From: Bacteroidales bacterium
Lineage (GTDB): Bacteria; Bacteroidota; Bacteroidia; Bacteroidales; UBA7960
Assembly (NCBI GenBank): GCA_019429365.1
Contig: JAHYJD010000011.1
Span: 1-57,212 of the forward strand
Direction of reading: 5' to 3'
DNA length: 57,212 bases
Positions 32,609-41,528 of this stretch are shown here, one piece after another. The notes under the pieces were generated by a model, which was not told where the DNA came from, made no database searches, and saw only the letters and a list, made by a program, of their open reading frames with translations. Position 1 is the first letter of the stretch, and each line of letters begins with the position of its first letter. Position numbers and translations under genes: made by a program.

Positions 32609-32713
32609 TCACTGCATATCAATCTTCAAAGTTACAACTTCACCGGCTTTCAGTGAAATCATTTTTTCATTGTTTTTTTGTATGTTTTCGGTCAACACAT
32701 AATTATTATTCAT
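32609..32713 (-). pseudogene. Short ORF, likely 3' remnant of a lost gene
   Basis: An ATG at 32713 opens a 34-codon frame ending TGA at 32611-32609. The product ends KMISLKAGEVVTLKIDMQ. The S-L-K-x-x-E-V-x-T-L-K pattern is the sort of closing strand seen at the C-termini of glycoside hydrolases and similar multi-domain enzymes, so this may be the tail of a deleted gene. It could equally be chance. Confidence 0.35.
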
Positions 32714-32742
32714 AAATCCTAAATCATGAATAAGAAAGTGGT

Positions 32743-33126
32743 TTATGCTTCGAAAAAGTCCTGTAAAGCATCGAGGTAAAATTCTTTCCAGCCCTGGAGC
32801 ATATTTTCGTAGGCTTCGTCGGGAATGCCATCGTGCACCACATGCAGCTGTGTGCCGCCCTTTTCTTCATATAACTTTATGGTGACAACGGACTCTTCCT
32901 CCTCCCCTTCAAAAAACCATTGCTGCTTCAACCGTTTGTTGGTTTCGAATTCAATGTTGCGTCCGGTAATTTCGCCATTGAGCAGACTGAACTCTGAGTC
33001 AGGTTCCAGGCTCATTACGGCAGGTTCGCCGCTCCAAAGCTCGATGGTAAAAGGGTTGGTAAGTGCACGGTAAACCTCTTCGGGCGTGCCTTTAATCTTG
33101 CGGTACAGTTTTATGCTTTTCGACAT
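32743..33126 (-). CDS. AHSA1/SRPBCC-domain protein
   Basis: 127 residues, one START/Bet v1-like domain of the AHSA1 group (activator of Hsp90 homologue 1 family, used widely for small ligand-binding proteins). Typical features are the opening IKLYRKIKGTPEEVYRALTNP (family pattern i.i.ap.e.Vw.alt.p), the central WSGEPAVMSLEPDSEFSL, TIKLYEEKGGTQLHVVHDGIP and the C-terminal long helix GWKEFYLDALQDFF. The ligand is unknown. It ends the transcript of glgB: its ATG at 33126 lies 2 nt from the glgB stop at 33129. Confidence 0.85.
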   Translation of the reverse strand: MSKSIKLYRKIKGTPEEVYRALTNPFTIELWSGEPAVMSLEPDSEFSLLNGEITGRNIEFETNKRLKQQWFFEGEEEESVVTIKLYEEKGGTQLHVVHDGIPDEAYENMLQGWKEFYLDALQDFFEA

Positions 33127-33128
33127 GG

Positions 33129-35117
33129 CTATTTTTTCTTTTTTAATGCAAAGCCAGTAAGGGCGGGTATGTAAAGTTTCAACTTGCCATCAGATCCGTC
33201 TGCATTGGTGGAATACAGCAACTTTTCGTCAATCCGGCTGAAGCCGCCAAACTGCGGGCTATCGGTGCTAAGCACCAGCGAATAGTCTCCCGGAGGTACA
33301 TCAACAGCGTAATCGGCATATGAATCGAAGGGGTTGAAGTTGAAAACAAACACCAGGTCTTTGCGGCCGATCACCAGTATCTGGTCAGATATATGCTCCA
33401 TCAAACGGTTTACAGTGGGGTGTTTGAGCAACTTTTCCTTTTGTACAAGGGCCATCATTGCCTGGTCGAAATCATTCAGAAACCTGTATCTCAGTTCAGG
33501 GTTGTTCATTAGGCTCCACTGCCGCCTGGCATAGTGATACGACCAATTGTTGTGCCTCCCTGGAAAGTCGATCCATTCGGGGTGGCCAAATTCGTTGCCC
33601 ATAAAATTCAGATAGCCATTGCCGGCCGTTACAAGGGTAACCAACCTGATCATTTTATGCAGGGCTATGCCGTTGTTTATGGCCAGGCTTTGCTGATCGA
33701 TACGCATGCTGTAATACATGTCCTGATCGATAAGCCAGAAAATAATGGTTTTGTCGCCCACCAGGGCCTGGTCGTGCGATTCGGCATAGTGAACGGTTTT
33801 CTCGTCCCAGCGTTTGTTCGACAGCTGATTGAACATTTCGCCCACATGCCAGAATTGTACGCGTTCTTCCTTAATGGTCCGGATCCAGTAATCGGGCACA
33901 CCCATGGCCAGCCGATAGTCAAATCCCATTCCTCCCAAAGCCTGAGAAGTAGCCAGACCCGGCATGCCGCTCATTTCCTCGGCAATGCTTAAGGCGCCAG
34001 GCTTCACCTCGTGTATTAGCTTATTTGCCAGATACAGGTAGGTGATGGCATCCTCGTCCTGGCTGTCGTTGAAATACTGATCGTAACTAACAAAGGCCGT
34101 TCCCAGGCCATGATCGAGATACAGCATGCTTGTAACACCATCGAAGCGGAAACCATCAAAACCGTATTCTTCGAGCCAGAACTTACAGTTTGAAAGCAGG
34201 AAATGCAGCACTTCATTTTTGCCATAGTCGAAGCAACGGCTGTCCCATGCCGGGTGGTCGCCCCTGGGGCCATCGTGGAAAAACTGGTAGTAAGTGCCAT
34301 CGTAGCAACTGATGCCTTCTACCTCATTTTTTACCGCGTGGGAATGTACTATATCCATGATGACCCTGATACCCCTTCCATGGGCATCATCAACCAGTGC
34401 TTTTAGCTCTTCGGGGGTACCAAAACGGCTTGAGGCGGCAAAAAAACTGCTCACATGGTAGCCAAAAGATCCGTAGAATGGATGCTCCTGCACCGCCATC
34501 AGCTGTATAGTATTGTATCCGGCCTTATCGATATGCGGCAGCACATTTACGCGGAAGTCTTCCCATGAACCTACCTTATACTCTTCGGTGGCCATGCCCG
34601 AATGGGCTTCATAAATAAGCGGAAAAAAGTCTTTAACGGGTTTAAGTGTGTTCTTCCAGGTATAGGGTTTGGGCGGATCCCAAACCTGCGCACTCCAGAT
34701 ATGTGTGGTGGGATCCTGCACCACCCGGCGGGCCCAGGCCGGAATACGGTCGCCCGAGCCGCCCTCCCAGCACATAAATAACTTGTAAAGGTCTTTATGC
34801 TTGAGGGTTTGAGCAGGCAGGCTTATCTCCCAGTTGCCATTACCCTGGGGCTGCAACTTATACTCCTCTTCCAGTCGCCAGTTCGAAAATTCACCCACCA
34901 GAAATATGCAGGTGGCATTGGGGGCCCATTCGCGCAACACCCAACTTCCTTCATAGCGATGCAGCCCAAAATAGTTGTGGCCATTGGCAAATTCGGTCAT
35001 GCGCCCGCCACCAGTCAGCTGCATTTCCTTTTCGTAAGCCTTGCGCAAGCGGCCAACGATCGTATGGGCGTGGGGAGCGAGAAAAGGGTCTTTTTTTACA
35101 AAATCGGGAATCAGCAT
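33129..35117 (-). CDS. glgB: 1,4-alpha-glucan (glycogen) branching enzyme
   Basis: 662 residues. It makes alpha-1,6 branches in glycogen. The N-terminal CBM48-like domain (about 50-140; VLREWAPNATCIFLVGEFSNW) is followed by the GH13 barrel. Catalytic blocks are MDIVHSHAVKN, DGFRFDGVTSM (nucleophile Asp), SIAEEMSGMPG (acid/base Glu) and YAESHDQALVGDKT (third Asp). A C-terminal beta domain ends LTGFALKKKK. The length and the FMGNEFGHPEW block are like the eukaryote-type branching enzymes (GBE1), a form known in Bacteroidetes, rather than the E. coli type. No other glycogen gene is adjacent. A -7 box is seen at 35180-35173. Confidence 0.94.
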   Translation of the reverse strand: MLIPDFVKKDPFLAPHAHTIVGRLRKAYEKEMQLTGGGRMTEFANGHNYFGLHRYEGSWVLREWAPNATCIFLVGEFSNWRLEEEYKLQPQGNGNWEISLPAQTLKHKDLYKLFMCWEGGSGDRIPAWARRVVQDPTTHIWSAQVWDPPKPYTWKNTLKPVKDFFPLIYEAHSGMATEEYKVGSWEDFRVNVLPHIDKAGYNTIQLMAVQEHPFYGSFGYHVSSFFAASSRFGTPEELKALVDDAHGRGIRVIMDIVHSHAVKNEVEGISCYDGTYYQFFHDGPRGDHPAWDSRCFDYGKNEVLHFLLSNCKFWLEEYGFDGFRFDGVTSMLYLDHGLGTAFVSYDQYFNDSQDEDAITYLYLANKLIHEVKPGALSIAEEMSGMPGLATSQALGGMGFDYRLAMGVPDYWIRTIKEERVQFWHVGEMFNQLSNKRWDEKTVHYAESHDQALVGDKTIIFWLIDQDMYYSMRIDQQSLAINNGIALHKMIRLVTLVTAGNGYLNFMGNEFGHPEWIDFPGRHNNWSYHYARRQWSLMNNPELRYRFLNDFDQAMMALVQKEKLLKHPTVNRLMEHISDQILVIGRKDLVFVFNFNPFDSYADYAVDVPPGDYSLVLSTDSPQFGGFSRIDEKLLYSTNADGSDGKLKLYIPALTGFALKKKK

Positions 35118-35172
35118 TGGCTGCGGGTTTTAGAAAGCATCAAAAATTGAATTCCAACTAAAAACAATACAT

Positions 35173-35180
35173 CAAACATA
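35173..35180 (-). promoter_or_regulatory. Candidate -7 element for glgB
   Basis: Exact TAnnTTTG on the minus strand (TATGTTTG), 55 nt before the glgB ATG; no -33 TTG at the right distance. Confidence 0.35.
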
Positions 35181-35266
35181 AACTTTTTTATTTAATCGAC
35201 CGCTATTTGCATTGGCCTTTTTTCTCCCATATTAAGGTTTTTATGCTTACAAATAGGTTCACAGCC

Positions 35267-35296
35267 TTGGCAGAAGCGCAAAAATAAATACCTTTG
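35267..35296 (+). promoter_or_regulatory. feoAB promoter
   Basis: TTG at 35267-35269, a 19-nt spacer and exact TACCTTTG at 35289-35296, an ideal Bacteroidetes promoter. Transcription would start near 35301, about 43 nt before the ATG. I see no convincing Fur-box palindrome over it. Confidence 0.75.
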
Positions 35297-35343
35297 CATA
35301 ATTTTTATTCAATCTTAATAAACGTTGTGATTTTCTTAACATC

Positions 35344-37863
35344 ATGAATCTTTGTGATCTGAAAAATGGCGAACGCGGTATCATCCTGAAGGTAAAAGGG
35401 CGTGGTGCGTTTCGTAAGCGGATCATTGAAATGGGATTCGTGGTGGGAAAAACCGTGGAGGTAGTCAAGAAAGCTCCTTTGCGCGACCCTATCGAGTACA
35501 GCATTATGGGCTACAATGTTTCGCTTCGCAACAGCGAGGCCCAGCTCATAGAGGTGGCGCGCGAAAAAGATTTTAAGCCTTCAGAGAATAAGATTTTTGA
35601 TGGCACCATTACCCGCGAGCGCATCAACACCCTGAGGCGCGGAAAAACAATCAATGTGGCCTTGGTGGGCAATCCCAACAGCGGGAAGACCACTTTTTTC
35701 AATTATGCCTCGGGCTCGCGCGAGCGCGTGGGCAATTACAGCGGGGTTACCGTTGATGCCAAGGAAGCCCGCTTCCGCCAAAGCGGCTATCAGTTCAGGA
35801 TAACCGACCTGCCCGGCACCTACTCCATCTCTGCATACACCCCCGAAGAGATTTTCGTCAGAGATTTTATACTGGAGCAACTGCCTGATGTGGTCATCAA
35901 CATTGTGGATGCCTCCAACCTGGAGCGCAACCTTTACCTTACCACCCAGCTTATCGACATGGACATTAGGGTGGTTATGGTGCTCAACATGTTTGACGAA
36001 ATGCAGCAGAAGGGCGACATGCTCGATTATGAATCGCTGGGAAAGATGATCGGCATTCCCATAGTCCCTTCCGTAAGTTCAAAGGGCAAAGGCATTAAAG
36101 AAACGTTCGAAAAGGTGATCGAGGTGTTTGAAGACCGTAACCCGGTGGTGCGCCACATTCACATTAACTACGGCGTTAGCCCGGAACGTTCAATTAAAGA
36201 AATTCAGGATCTGATCAATGCTCCTGGCAACCAACATCTTACCGACAGGATTTCCACACGTTTTCTGGCAATTAAACTGCTCGAAAACGACAAAGAGGCC
36301 GTGAAGAAGATCATGGAGAACTGCCACAACCATGAGGAGATATTGTATTATACCGGTCAGGAAACCCACCGTCTGGAGAAAGAATATGGTGAACACCCAG
36401 AAACGGTCATCACCGACCTGAAATACGGTTTTATTTCTGGTGCACTAAAAGAAACAATGAAGCCGGGCGTTACGGAGCAGCGCAAAACAAGTGAAGTGAT
36501 TGACACGCTCATTACGCACAAGCTATTCGGCTTTCCTATCTTTTTGTTTTTTATGTGGCTTATGTTTTCTGCCACTTTCTGGCTGGGCAGCTATCCCATG
36601 GACTGGATTGAATCGGGGGTGGGTGTGCTTGCCGACTGGCTCAGCGGGCAGATGAGTGAAGGCCCCCTTAAGGACCTGCTGATAAACGGTATTGTAAGCG
36701 GCGTGGGCGGCGTTATTGTATTCCTGCCCAATATCATGCTGCTATTTTTCTTCATCAGCCTGATGGAGGACACCGGGTATATGTCGCGGGCCGTATTTAT
36801 TATGGACAAACTCATGCACAAAATAGGGCTGCATGGCAAGTCGTTTATTCCATTGCTGATGGGCTTTGGCTGCAACGTGCCGGCTATTATGGCTACGCGC
36901 ACCCTGTCGAACCGCAACGACCGTTTGCTTACCATGCTCATCAATCCCTTCATGTCGTGCAGCGCCCGCTTGCCCATTTATGTGCTGCTTATTAGCGCCT
37001 TTTTTCCCGAAAACCAGGGGAGTATGCTTTTTCTGATTTACCTTATTGGGGTGATGATGGCCATTGGAGTGGCACTGCTGTTCAAGAAAACCCTTTTCAG
37101 GGCCCAGGAAGTGCCCTTTGTAATGGAGCTTCCCCCCTACCGCATGCCTACAGCCAGGGCCTCTACCTCGCATATGTGGAGCAAGGCCGTTCAGTACCTG
37201 CGGAAAATCGGGGGCATCATACTGGTAGCATCCATAATCATTTGGGCATTGGGCTATTTCCCCAACGGCAGCAGTTTCCAGGAGCAGGTGCAGGCTCAGC
37301 GTGAAACCATAATAGCACAGCACAAGGCTGAATTGGCCGCTCTGCCCGAAACGGCGGTTGCAGAAAGGCAACAACTTGCAGAACAATTTGACCTTCGTCT
37401 GTATCAAGCCGAAGCCATAGCCTACTCCAAAAGATTAGAAAACAGCTATATAGGAAGGATTGGCAAGGCCGTTCACCCCGTAATGGCGCCACTGGGATTC
37501 GACTGGAAAATGACCATTAGTATAATCTCTGGTGTAGCTGCAAAGGAAATAGTGGTGAGTACCCTGGGTGTGCTTTACCAGGTAGATGAAAATGTGCAGA
37601 CTCAAAGTCAGTCACTTATTGAAAAGTTGCAGAGCCAGACTTACACGGAAGGGCCACGTGCCGGACAAAAAGTGTTCAATAAACGGGTAGCTTTCAGCCT
37701 CATGCTGTTCGTGCTGCTTTATTTTCCGTGCATTGGCGTGATTGCAGCCATTAGCAAGGAGTCGGGGCACTGGAAATGGGGCTTGTTTACGGTAGGCTAT
37801 ACCACCCTGATTGCCTGGCTGGTATCATTTATCTTTTATCAGACCACGGGTCTTTTCATTTAA
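35344..37863 (+). CDS. feoB: FeoA-FeoB fusion, ferrous iron transporter
   Basis: 839 residues. Residues 1-75 are a FeoA SH3-like domain (MNLCDLKNGERGIILKVKG), here fused to FeoB as often found in Bacteroidetes. The G-domain spans about 103-265: P-loop GNPNSGKTTFFN (109-120), switch GNYSGVTVDAKEA, G3 DLPGTYSI and G4 NMFDE. The membrane part (about 395-839) has about nine helices with the two Gate regions (FIPLLMGFGCNVPAIMATRTL, SCSARLPIYVLL) and Feo Cys in GCNVP. A charged cytoplasmic stretch (about 645-690, rich in Gln/Glu) separates the last groups of helices. It imports Fe2+ across the inner membrane. Its accessory gene follows by 12 nt. Confidence 0.96.
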   Translation: MNLCDLKNGERGIILKVKGRGAFRKRIIEMGFVVGKTVEVVKKAPLRDPIEYSIMGYNVSLRNSEAQLIEVAREKDFKPSENKIFDGTITRERINTLRRGKTINVALVGNPNSGKTTFFNYASGSRERVGNYSGVTVDAKEARFRQSGYQFRITDLPGTYSISAYTPEEIFVRDFILEQLPDVVINIVDASNLERNLYLTTQLIDMDIRVVMVLNMFDEMQQKGDMLDYESLGKMIGIPIVPSVSSKGKGIKETFEKVIEVFEDRNPVVRHIHINYGVSPERSIKEIQDLINAPGNQHLTDRISTRFLAIKLLENDKEAVKKIMENCHNHEEILYYTGQETHRLEKEYGEHPETVITDLKYGFISGALKETMKPGVTEQRKTSEVIDTLITHKLFGFPIFLFFMWLMFSATFWLGSYPMDWIESGVGVLADWLSGQMSEGPLKDLLINGIVSGVGGVIVFLPNIMLLFFFISLMEDTGYMSRAVFIMDKLMHKIGLHGKSFIPLLMGFGCNVPAIMATRTLSNRNDRLLTMLINPFMSCSARLPIYVLLISAFFPENQGSMLFLIYLIGVMMAIGVALLFKKTLFRAQEVPFVMELPPYRMPTARASTSHMWSKAVQYLRKIGGIILVASIIIWALGYFPNGSSFQEQVQAQRETIIAQHKAELAALPETAVAERQQLAEQFDLRLYQAEAIAYSKRLENSYIGRIGKAVHPVMAPLGFDWKMTISIISGVAAKEIVVSTLGVLYQVDENVQTQSQSLIEKLQSQTYTEGPRAGQKVFNKRVAFSLMLFVLLYFPCIGVIAAISKESGHWKWGLFTVGYTTLIAWLVSFIFYQTTGLFI

Positions 37864-37875
37864 ATATCCCGAAGA

Positions 37876-38058
37876 ATGACACAATGGATCATAACCATAG
37901 TTATACTGGCCCTCGCATTTGGCTTTGCCATTTATAAGCTGGTGCGCATTATCCGGCGTCCGAAAAAAGGTCCGTCCGATCCCTGCGGAGGTTGCGTGAG
38001 CGATTGTGCCGGTTGCCAGTTCATGACCAAGGATAAAATCCCCTACAAATTGAAATGA
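37876..38058 (+). CDS. FeoB-associated Cys-rich membrane protein
   Basis: 60 residues. One N-terminal helix (about 4-24) is followed by a basic patch (RIIRRPKKG) and a cluster of four Cys in CGGCVSDCAGC. This is the small FeoB-associated Cys-rich protein that often follows feoB; its role is not settled, but the Cys cluster could bind iron or receive it. It lies 12 nt after feoAB, and its stop codon overlaps the first base of the terminator stem. Confidence 0.88.
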   Translation: MTQWIITIVILALAFGFAIYKLVRIIRRPKKGPSDPCGGCVSDCAGCQFMTKDKIPYKLK

Positions 38059-38083
38059 AAGCCCGTATTCATGGGCTTTTTTT
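38058..38083 (+). terminator. Rho-independent terminator of the feo operon
   Basis: Arms AAAGCCC (38058-38064) and GGGCTTT (38073-38079) pair around an 8-nt loop and run into seven Ts (38077-38083). It separates feo from recQ, whose ATG is at 38111. Confidence 0.85.
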
Positions 38084-38110
38084 CTTATTTTCGGGTAGCC
38101 TAAAAACCCG

Positions 38111-40027
38111 ATGAGCTACGACCTTCATTCCATATTGCTTAAGTATTGGGGATTCAGTGCATTCAGGCCCTTGCAGGAAGACATTATCCGTTCGGTGCTC
38201 GAAGGCCACGACACCCTCGCCCTGCTGCCTACCGGTGGTGGAAAGTCGCTTTGCTACCAGGTGCCAGGCCTTGCCCGCGAAGGTTTGTGTATTGTGGTAA
38301 CGCCCCTGGTGGCCCTTATGAAGGACCAGGTACAGAACCTGAAAGACCGGGGCATTAAAGCCGTAGGCGTTTATTACGGGCTAAGCAAGATGGAAATGGA
38401 TATTGCCATCGACAACTGTGTATATGGCGATGTGAAGTTCCTGTACCTTTCGCCTGAAAGACTCACCACCGAACTTTTACGTGCCCGCATACCAAAGATG
38501 AAGGTCAACCTGCTGGCGGTAGATGAAGCGCACTGTATTTCGCAGTGGGGCTACGACTTCAGGCCACCTTACCTGAGAATTGCCGAGGTAAGGGAGCTTA
38601 TGCCCAACACGCCTGTGCTGGCCTTAACGGCCACCGCCACTACCCAAGTGGTGGAAGACATTCAGCAAAAGCTTGATTTTAGCATCCCAAACGTGTTTCA
38701 AAAAAGTTTTGAGCGCAAAAACCTCGCTTACGTGGTGCTGGAAGAAGAGGACAAACTGAACCGCTTGCTCAGGATTTGTAACAAGGTGGGCGGGCCGGGC
38801 ATTGTGTATGTGCGCAACCGCAAAAAGACACGCGAAATGGCCCTTTTTCTGAAGAAAAATAATGTATCGGCCGATTTTTACCATGCAGGCCTCACCACCC
38901 TGGAGCGCGACGTAAAACAGAATGCATGGATGAAGGAAAAAGCCAGGGTAATGGTTTCGACCAATGCTTTTGGCATGGGTATCGACAAGCCCAATGTTCG
39001 CTTTGTGGTGCATATGGACCTGCCCGACAGCCCCGAGGCTTATTTCCAGGAAGCAGGGAGGGCCGGGCGCGATGGAAAAAAATCGTTCGCCGTGCTGCTG
39101 TGCAACAAGGCCGATGTAATTGAGCTGGAACGCAACCACGAGCGCTCCTACCCGCCCATCGAGTTTATTAAAAAAGTTTATAACAGCCTGGGCAATTATT
39201 TTCAGCTGGCCATTGGGGCCGGGCGCGATCAGACCTTTCCATTCAGCCTCAGCGAGTTTGCCGAAAATTATACCTATGATCCGGTACTGGCTTTTAATGC
39301 CCTGAAATTTCTCGAAAGAGAAGGCTATATTGCCATGTCGGACGCCCTGGCAAACCCCTCAAGGGTTTTTTTCTCTATCAATAAAGAAGAACTCTATCGT
39401 TTCCAGGTGGCCACACCGGCTTACGATCCGTTTATCAAAGTATTGCTCCGCTCTTACACCGGCATGTTTTCGGAGTTTGTAAAGGTCAGCGAGAGCGACA
39501 TAGCCAAAAGAGCCGGCATTACCAAAGATGAGGCGATTAAGCGGCTGCGCTGGCTCAGGCAGGTCAGCATCCTGCAATACGAAGAGCAAAACGAACAGGC
39601 CGCCATCACCTTCCTGGAAGAGCGCATGCAGGAGCATCAGCTTCGCATCACCCCCGAGGTGTATCACGAGCGACGGGAGTTTTCGCGCGAGCGTATGGAA
39701 GCGATGAAGCAATACGTGCTTTCTTCCAACAAATGCCGCAGCATGATGCTGCTGGCTTATTTCGGAGAGGAGATAAGTCATCGCTGCGGGCAGTGCGATG
39801 TATGCCTGGAACGCAACAAAGCGGATGTTTCGGCCTATGAGTTCGATATGGTACTGAAAGAGGTTAAACCTTTGCTGCAAGGCAAACCCATGAGCACCAA
39901 AGAGCTGTTGAATATTATTCCTTCCACCATCAGCGAAGGCAAAGTGCTGAAAGTGCTGCAATGGCTCATTGACAACGGAAAGGTGGAAACCCTTGAGGAG
40001 GAAGGAAAGTTGAGGTGGGCAGACTAG
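38111..40027 (+). CDS. recQ: ATP-dependent DNA helicase RecQ
   Basis: 638 residues. Superfamily 2, 3'-5' helicase used in recombinational repair. Motif 0 FSAFRPLQEDII, motif I LPTGGGKSLCYQ (about 41-52), motif II AVDEAHCISQWGYDF (the DEAH box and the aromatic-rich loop), motif III LTATATTQV, then motifs V-VI (ATNAFGMGIDKPNV-like and QEAGRAGRDG). The RQC zinc site is atypically placed but present: CRSMMLLAYFGE.....RCGQCDVC. The C-terminus (about 575-638) is a short helical tail (LLNIIPSTISEGKVLKVLQWL) instead of a full HRDC domain. Read from its own start 28 nt after the feo terminator. Confidence 0.95.
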   Translation: MSYDLHSILLKYWGFSAFRPLQEDIIRSVLEGHDTLALLPTGGGKSLCYQVPGLAREGLCIVVTPLVALMKDQVQNLKDRGIKAVGVYYGLSKMEMDIAIDNCVYGDVKFLYLSPERLTTELLRARIPKMKVNLLAVDEAHCISQWGYDFRPPYLRIAEVRELMPNTPVLALTATATTQVVEDIQQKLDFSIPNVFQKSFERKNLAYVVLEEEDKLNRLLRICNKVGGPGIVYVRNRKKTREMALFLKKNNVSADFYHAGLTTLERDVKQNAWMKEKARVMVSTNAFGMGIDKPNVRFVVHMDLPDSPEAYFQEAGRAGRDGKKSFAVLLCNKADVIELERNHERSYPPIEFIKKVYNSLGNYFQLAIGAGRDQTFPFSLSEFAENYTYDPVLAFNALKFLEREGYIAMSDALANPSRVFFSINKEELYRFQVATPAYDPFIKVLLRSYTGMFSEFVKVSESDIAKRAGITKDEAIKRLRWLRQVSILQYEEQNEQAAITFLEERMQEHQLRITPEVYHERREFSRERMEAMKQYVLSSNKCRSMMLLAYFGEEISHRCGQCDVCLERNKADVSAYEFDMVLKEVKPLLQGKPMSTKELLNIIPSTISEGKVLKVLQWLIDNGKVETLEEEGKLRWAD

Positions 40028-40058
40028 CTATAGCTCAGGTTTTCTCCCCGGTTTTAAG

Positions 40059-40066
40059 TATTTTTG
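40059..40066 (+). promoter_or_regulatory. -7 element of the HAD phosphatase gene
   Basis: Exact TATTTTTG (TAnnTTTG), 41 nt before the ATG at 40107. It lies just after the recQ stop. No TTG at normal spacing. Confidence 0.45.
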
Positions 40067-40106
40067 CAGATAAGAATTACCTTGAGTTTAATCAAATTTG
40101 GATTTC

Positions 40107-40799
40107 ATGCAAAAATACCGGCATATTTTTTTCGATCTCGACCGCACGCTTTACGATTTTGACCGCAACAACCGCGAAACCATTTACCAACTTTATTGCG
40201 ACTTTGGGCTGGCTGAAATGGGAGTGGCCGATTTCGACACTTTTCATAAAACCTATAAAAGCATAAACCTGCCCCTTTGGGAGCGCTACAAAAAACAGGA
40301 AATTACCAAGAAATACCTCAATGTGGCCCGCTTCTCTGATACCCTGAAAGCCTTCGGTATCAATCATGGGTTGGCCGAAAAGTTTGCTTCTGAATACATC
40401 AGGCTTAGCCCCATGCAGGTGCATTTGCTGCCGGGCACCAAAGAACTGCTCGACTACCTTTTTCCGAAATACCCGCTACACATTATCACCAACGGTTTCG
40501 ACGAAATTCAGTTTCTGAAGATCAGTCGTTGCGGGCTGGAGAAATACTTTCAGCATGTAATTGTAAGTGAGGATGCCGGGGCGCAAAAGCCCGATCCACG
40601 CATATTTGATTATGCTTTTGAAAAAACGGGTGCTCTGCCCAAAGAGTCTCTGCTGGTGGGTGATGACCCCCAGTCTGATATTTTCGGGGCGCAGCAGGCG
40701 GGTATGGATCAGGTGTGGCTAGCGCAGCCGGGCGAAACATCGGCCTACGAGCCTACCTACCAGATTGGTCAATTGAAAGAATTAATGGATTTTCTGTAA
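40107..40799 (+). CDS. yjjG: YjjG-type noncanonical pyrimidine nucleotidase (HAD family)
   Basis: About 230 residues from ATG 40107 (MQKYRHIFFDLDRTLYDFD); a TTG three codons earlier is less likely. HAD motif I is DLDRT with nucleophile Asp (about 10), motif II is HIITNG (Thr), motif III is Lys in EDAGAQKPDPRIFDYAF, and motif IV is LVGDDPQSDIFGAQQAG. The cap domain is alpha-helical (about 15-95). Family members clear noncanonical nucleoside monophosphates such as damaged pyrimidines. It ends 29 nt before the convergent psd gene. Confidence 0.88.
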   Translation: MQKYRHIFFDLDRTLYDFDRNNRETIYQLYCDFGLAEMGVADFDTFHKTYKSINLPLWERYKKQEITKKYLNVARFSDTLKAFGINHGLAEKFASEYIRLSPMQVHLLPGTKELLDYLFPKYPLHIITNGFDEIQFLKISRCGLEKYFQHVIVSEDAGAQKPDPRIFDYAFEKTGALPKESLLVGDDPQSDIFGAQQAGMDQVWLAQPGETSAYEPTYQIGQLKELMDFL

Positions 40800-40828
40800 G
40801 ATTTCAGAATCCGGGGAATATTCAATGT

Positions 40829-41518
40829 TTAATCCTGTACCCGCTTACCAGCGGATTCAATGTCCAATGTGGCAATTGAACTTATGCCACCTTTAACTTT
40901 ATCGCCGATTTCCACATTTACTTTGGTCCCAAGGGGCAGATAAAGGTCGGCGCGAGAGCCGAATTTGATGAAGCCCAGCTCGTCGCCCTGTTTTACCGTG
41001 GTGCCTTCCCTGGTGTAGCAAACAATGCGGCGGGCCACAAAACCTGCCACCTGGTGCATTAAAATCTGGTGATCGTTTTCGGTTTCAAAAACTATGGAAG
41101 TGCGCTCGTTGAGGGTGCTCGACTTAGGGCTCCAGGCCAGCAAGAATTTGCCTTGGTGATGCCTCTTATACAGGACTTTTCCAGTTACCGGATAGCGGTT
41201 CTGATGCACGTTTAGAGGAGACATGAAGATAGACACCTGCAGCATGGGCTTTTTGAAGAATTCTTTTTCAAAAGCCTCTTCAACCACGACCACACGGCCA
41301 TCGGCCGGGCTCAGCACCGCGGTGGGGTCTGGGGTAATCTTCCGGTTGGGCGAGCGAAAAAACTGCAACATCATGATCCATAAAACAATCAGCGGGGCAT
41401 AAATGAACCAAACCCAGTTGCCCGCCTCGGGAAAAAAGATGCGCATAACAAAAACGGCAATGATCAGCAGTGCTGTAACAAGAGTAATGGTGGGATAACC
41501 TTCCCTGTGAATTTTCAT
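40829..41518 (-). CDS. psd: Phosphatidylserine decarboxylase family protein
   Basis: About 229 residues from ATG 41518 (MKIHREGYPTITLVTALL), not the upstream 41560, which overlaps cdsA. Two hydrophobic segments lie near the N-terminus (about 10-50), anchoring it in the inner membrane. The core has PADGRVVVVEEAF, SPLNVHQNRYP, and the self-cleavage region GDELGFIKFGSRADLYLP, where cleavage at the Gly-Ser bond makes the pyruvoyl group. The short form is typical of Bacteroidetes. It converts phosphatidylserine to phosphatidylethanolamine, the phylum's main phospholipid, and follows cdsA by 10 nt. Confidence 0.93.
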   Translation of the reverse strand: MKIHREGYPTITLVTALLIIAVFVMRIFFPEAGNWVWFIYAPLIVLWIMMLQFFRSPNRKITPDPTAVLSPADGRVVVVEEAFEKEFFKKPMLQVSIFMSPLNVHQNRYPVTGKVLYKRHHQGKFLLAWSPKSSTLNERTSIVFETENDHQILMHQVAGFVARRIVCYTREGTTVKQGDELGFIKFGSRADLYLPLGTKVNVEIGDKVKGGISSIATLDIESAGKRVQD

Positions 41519-41528
41519 AGGATTTTGG

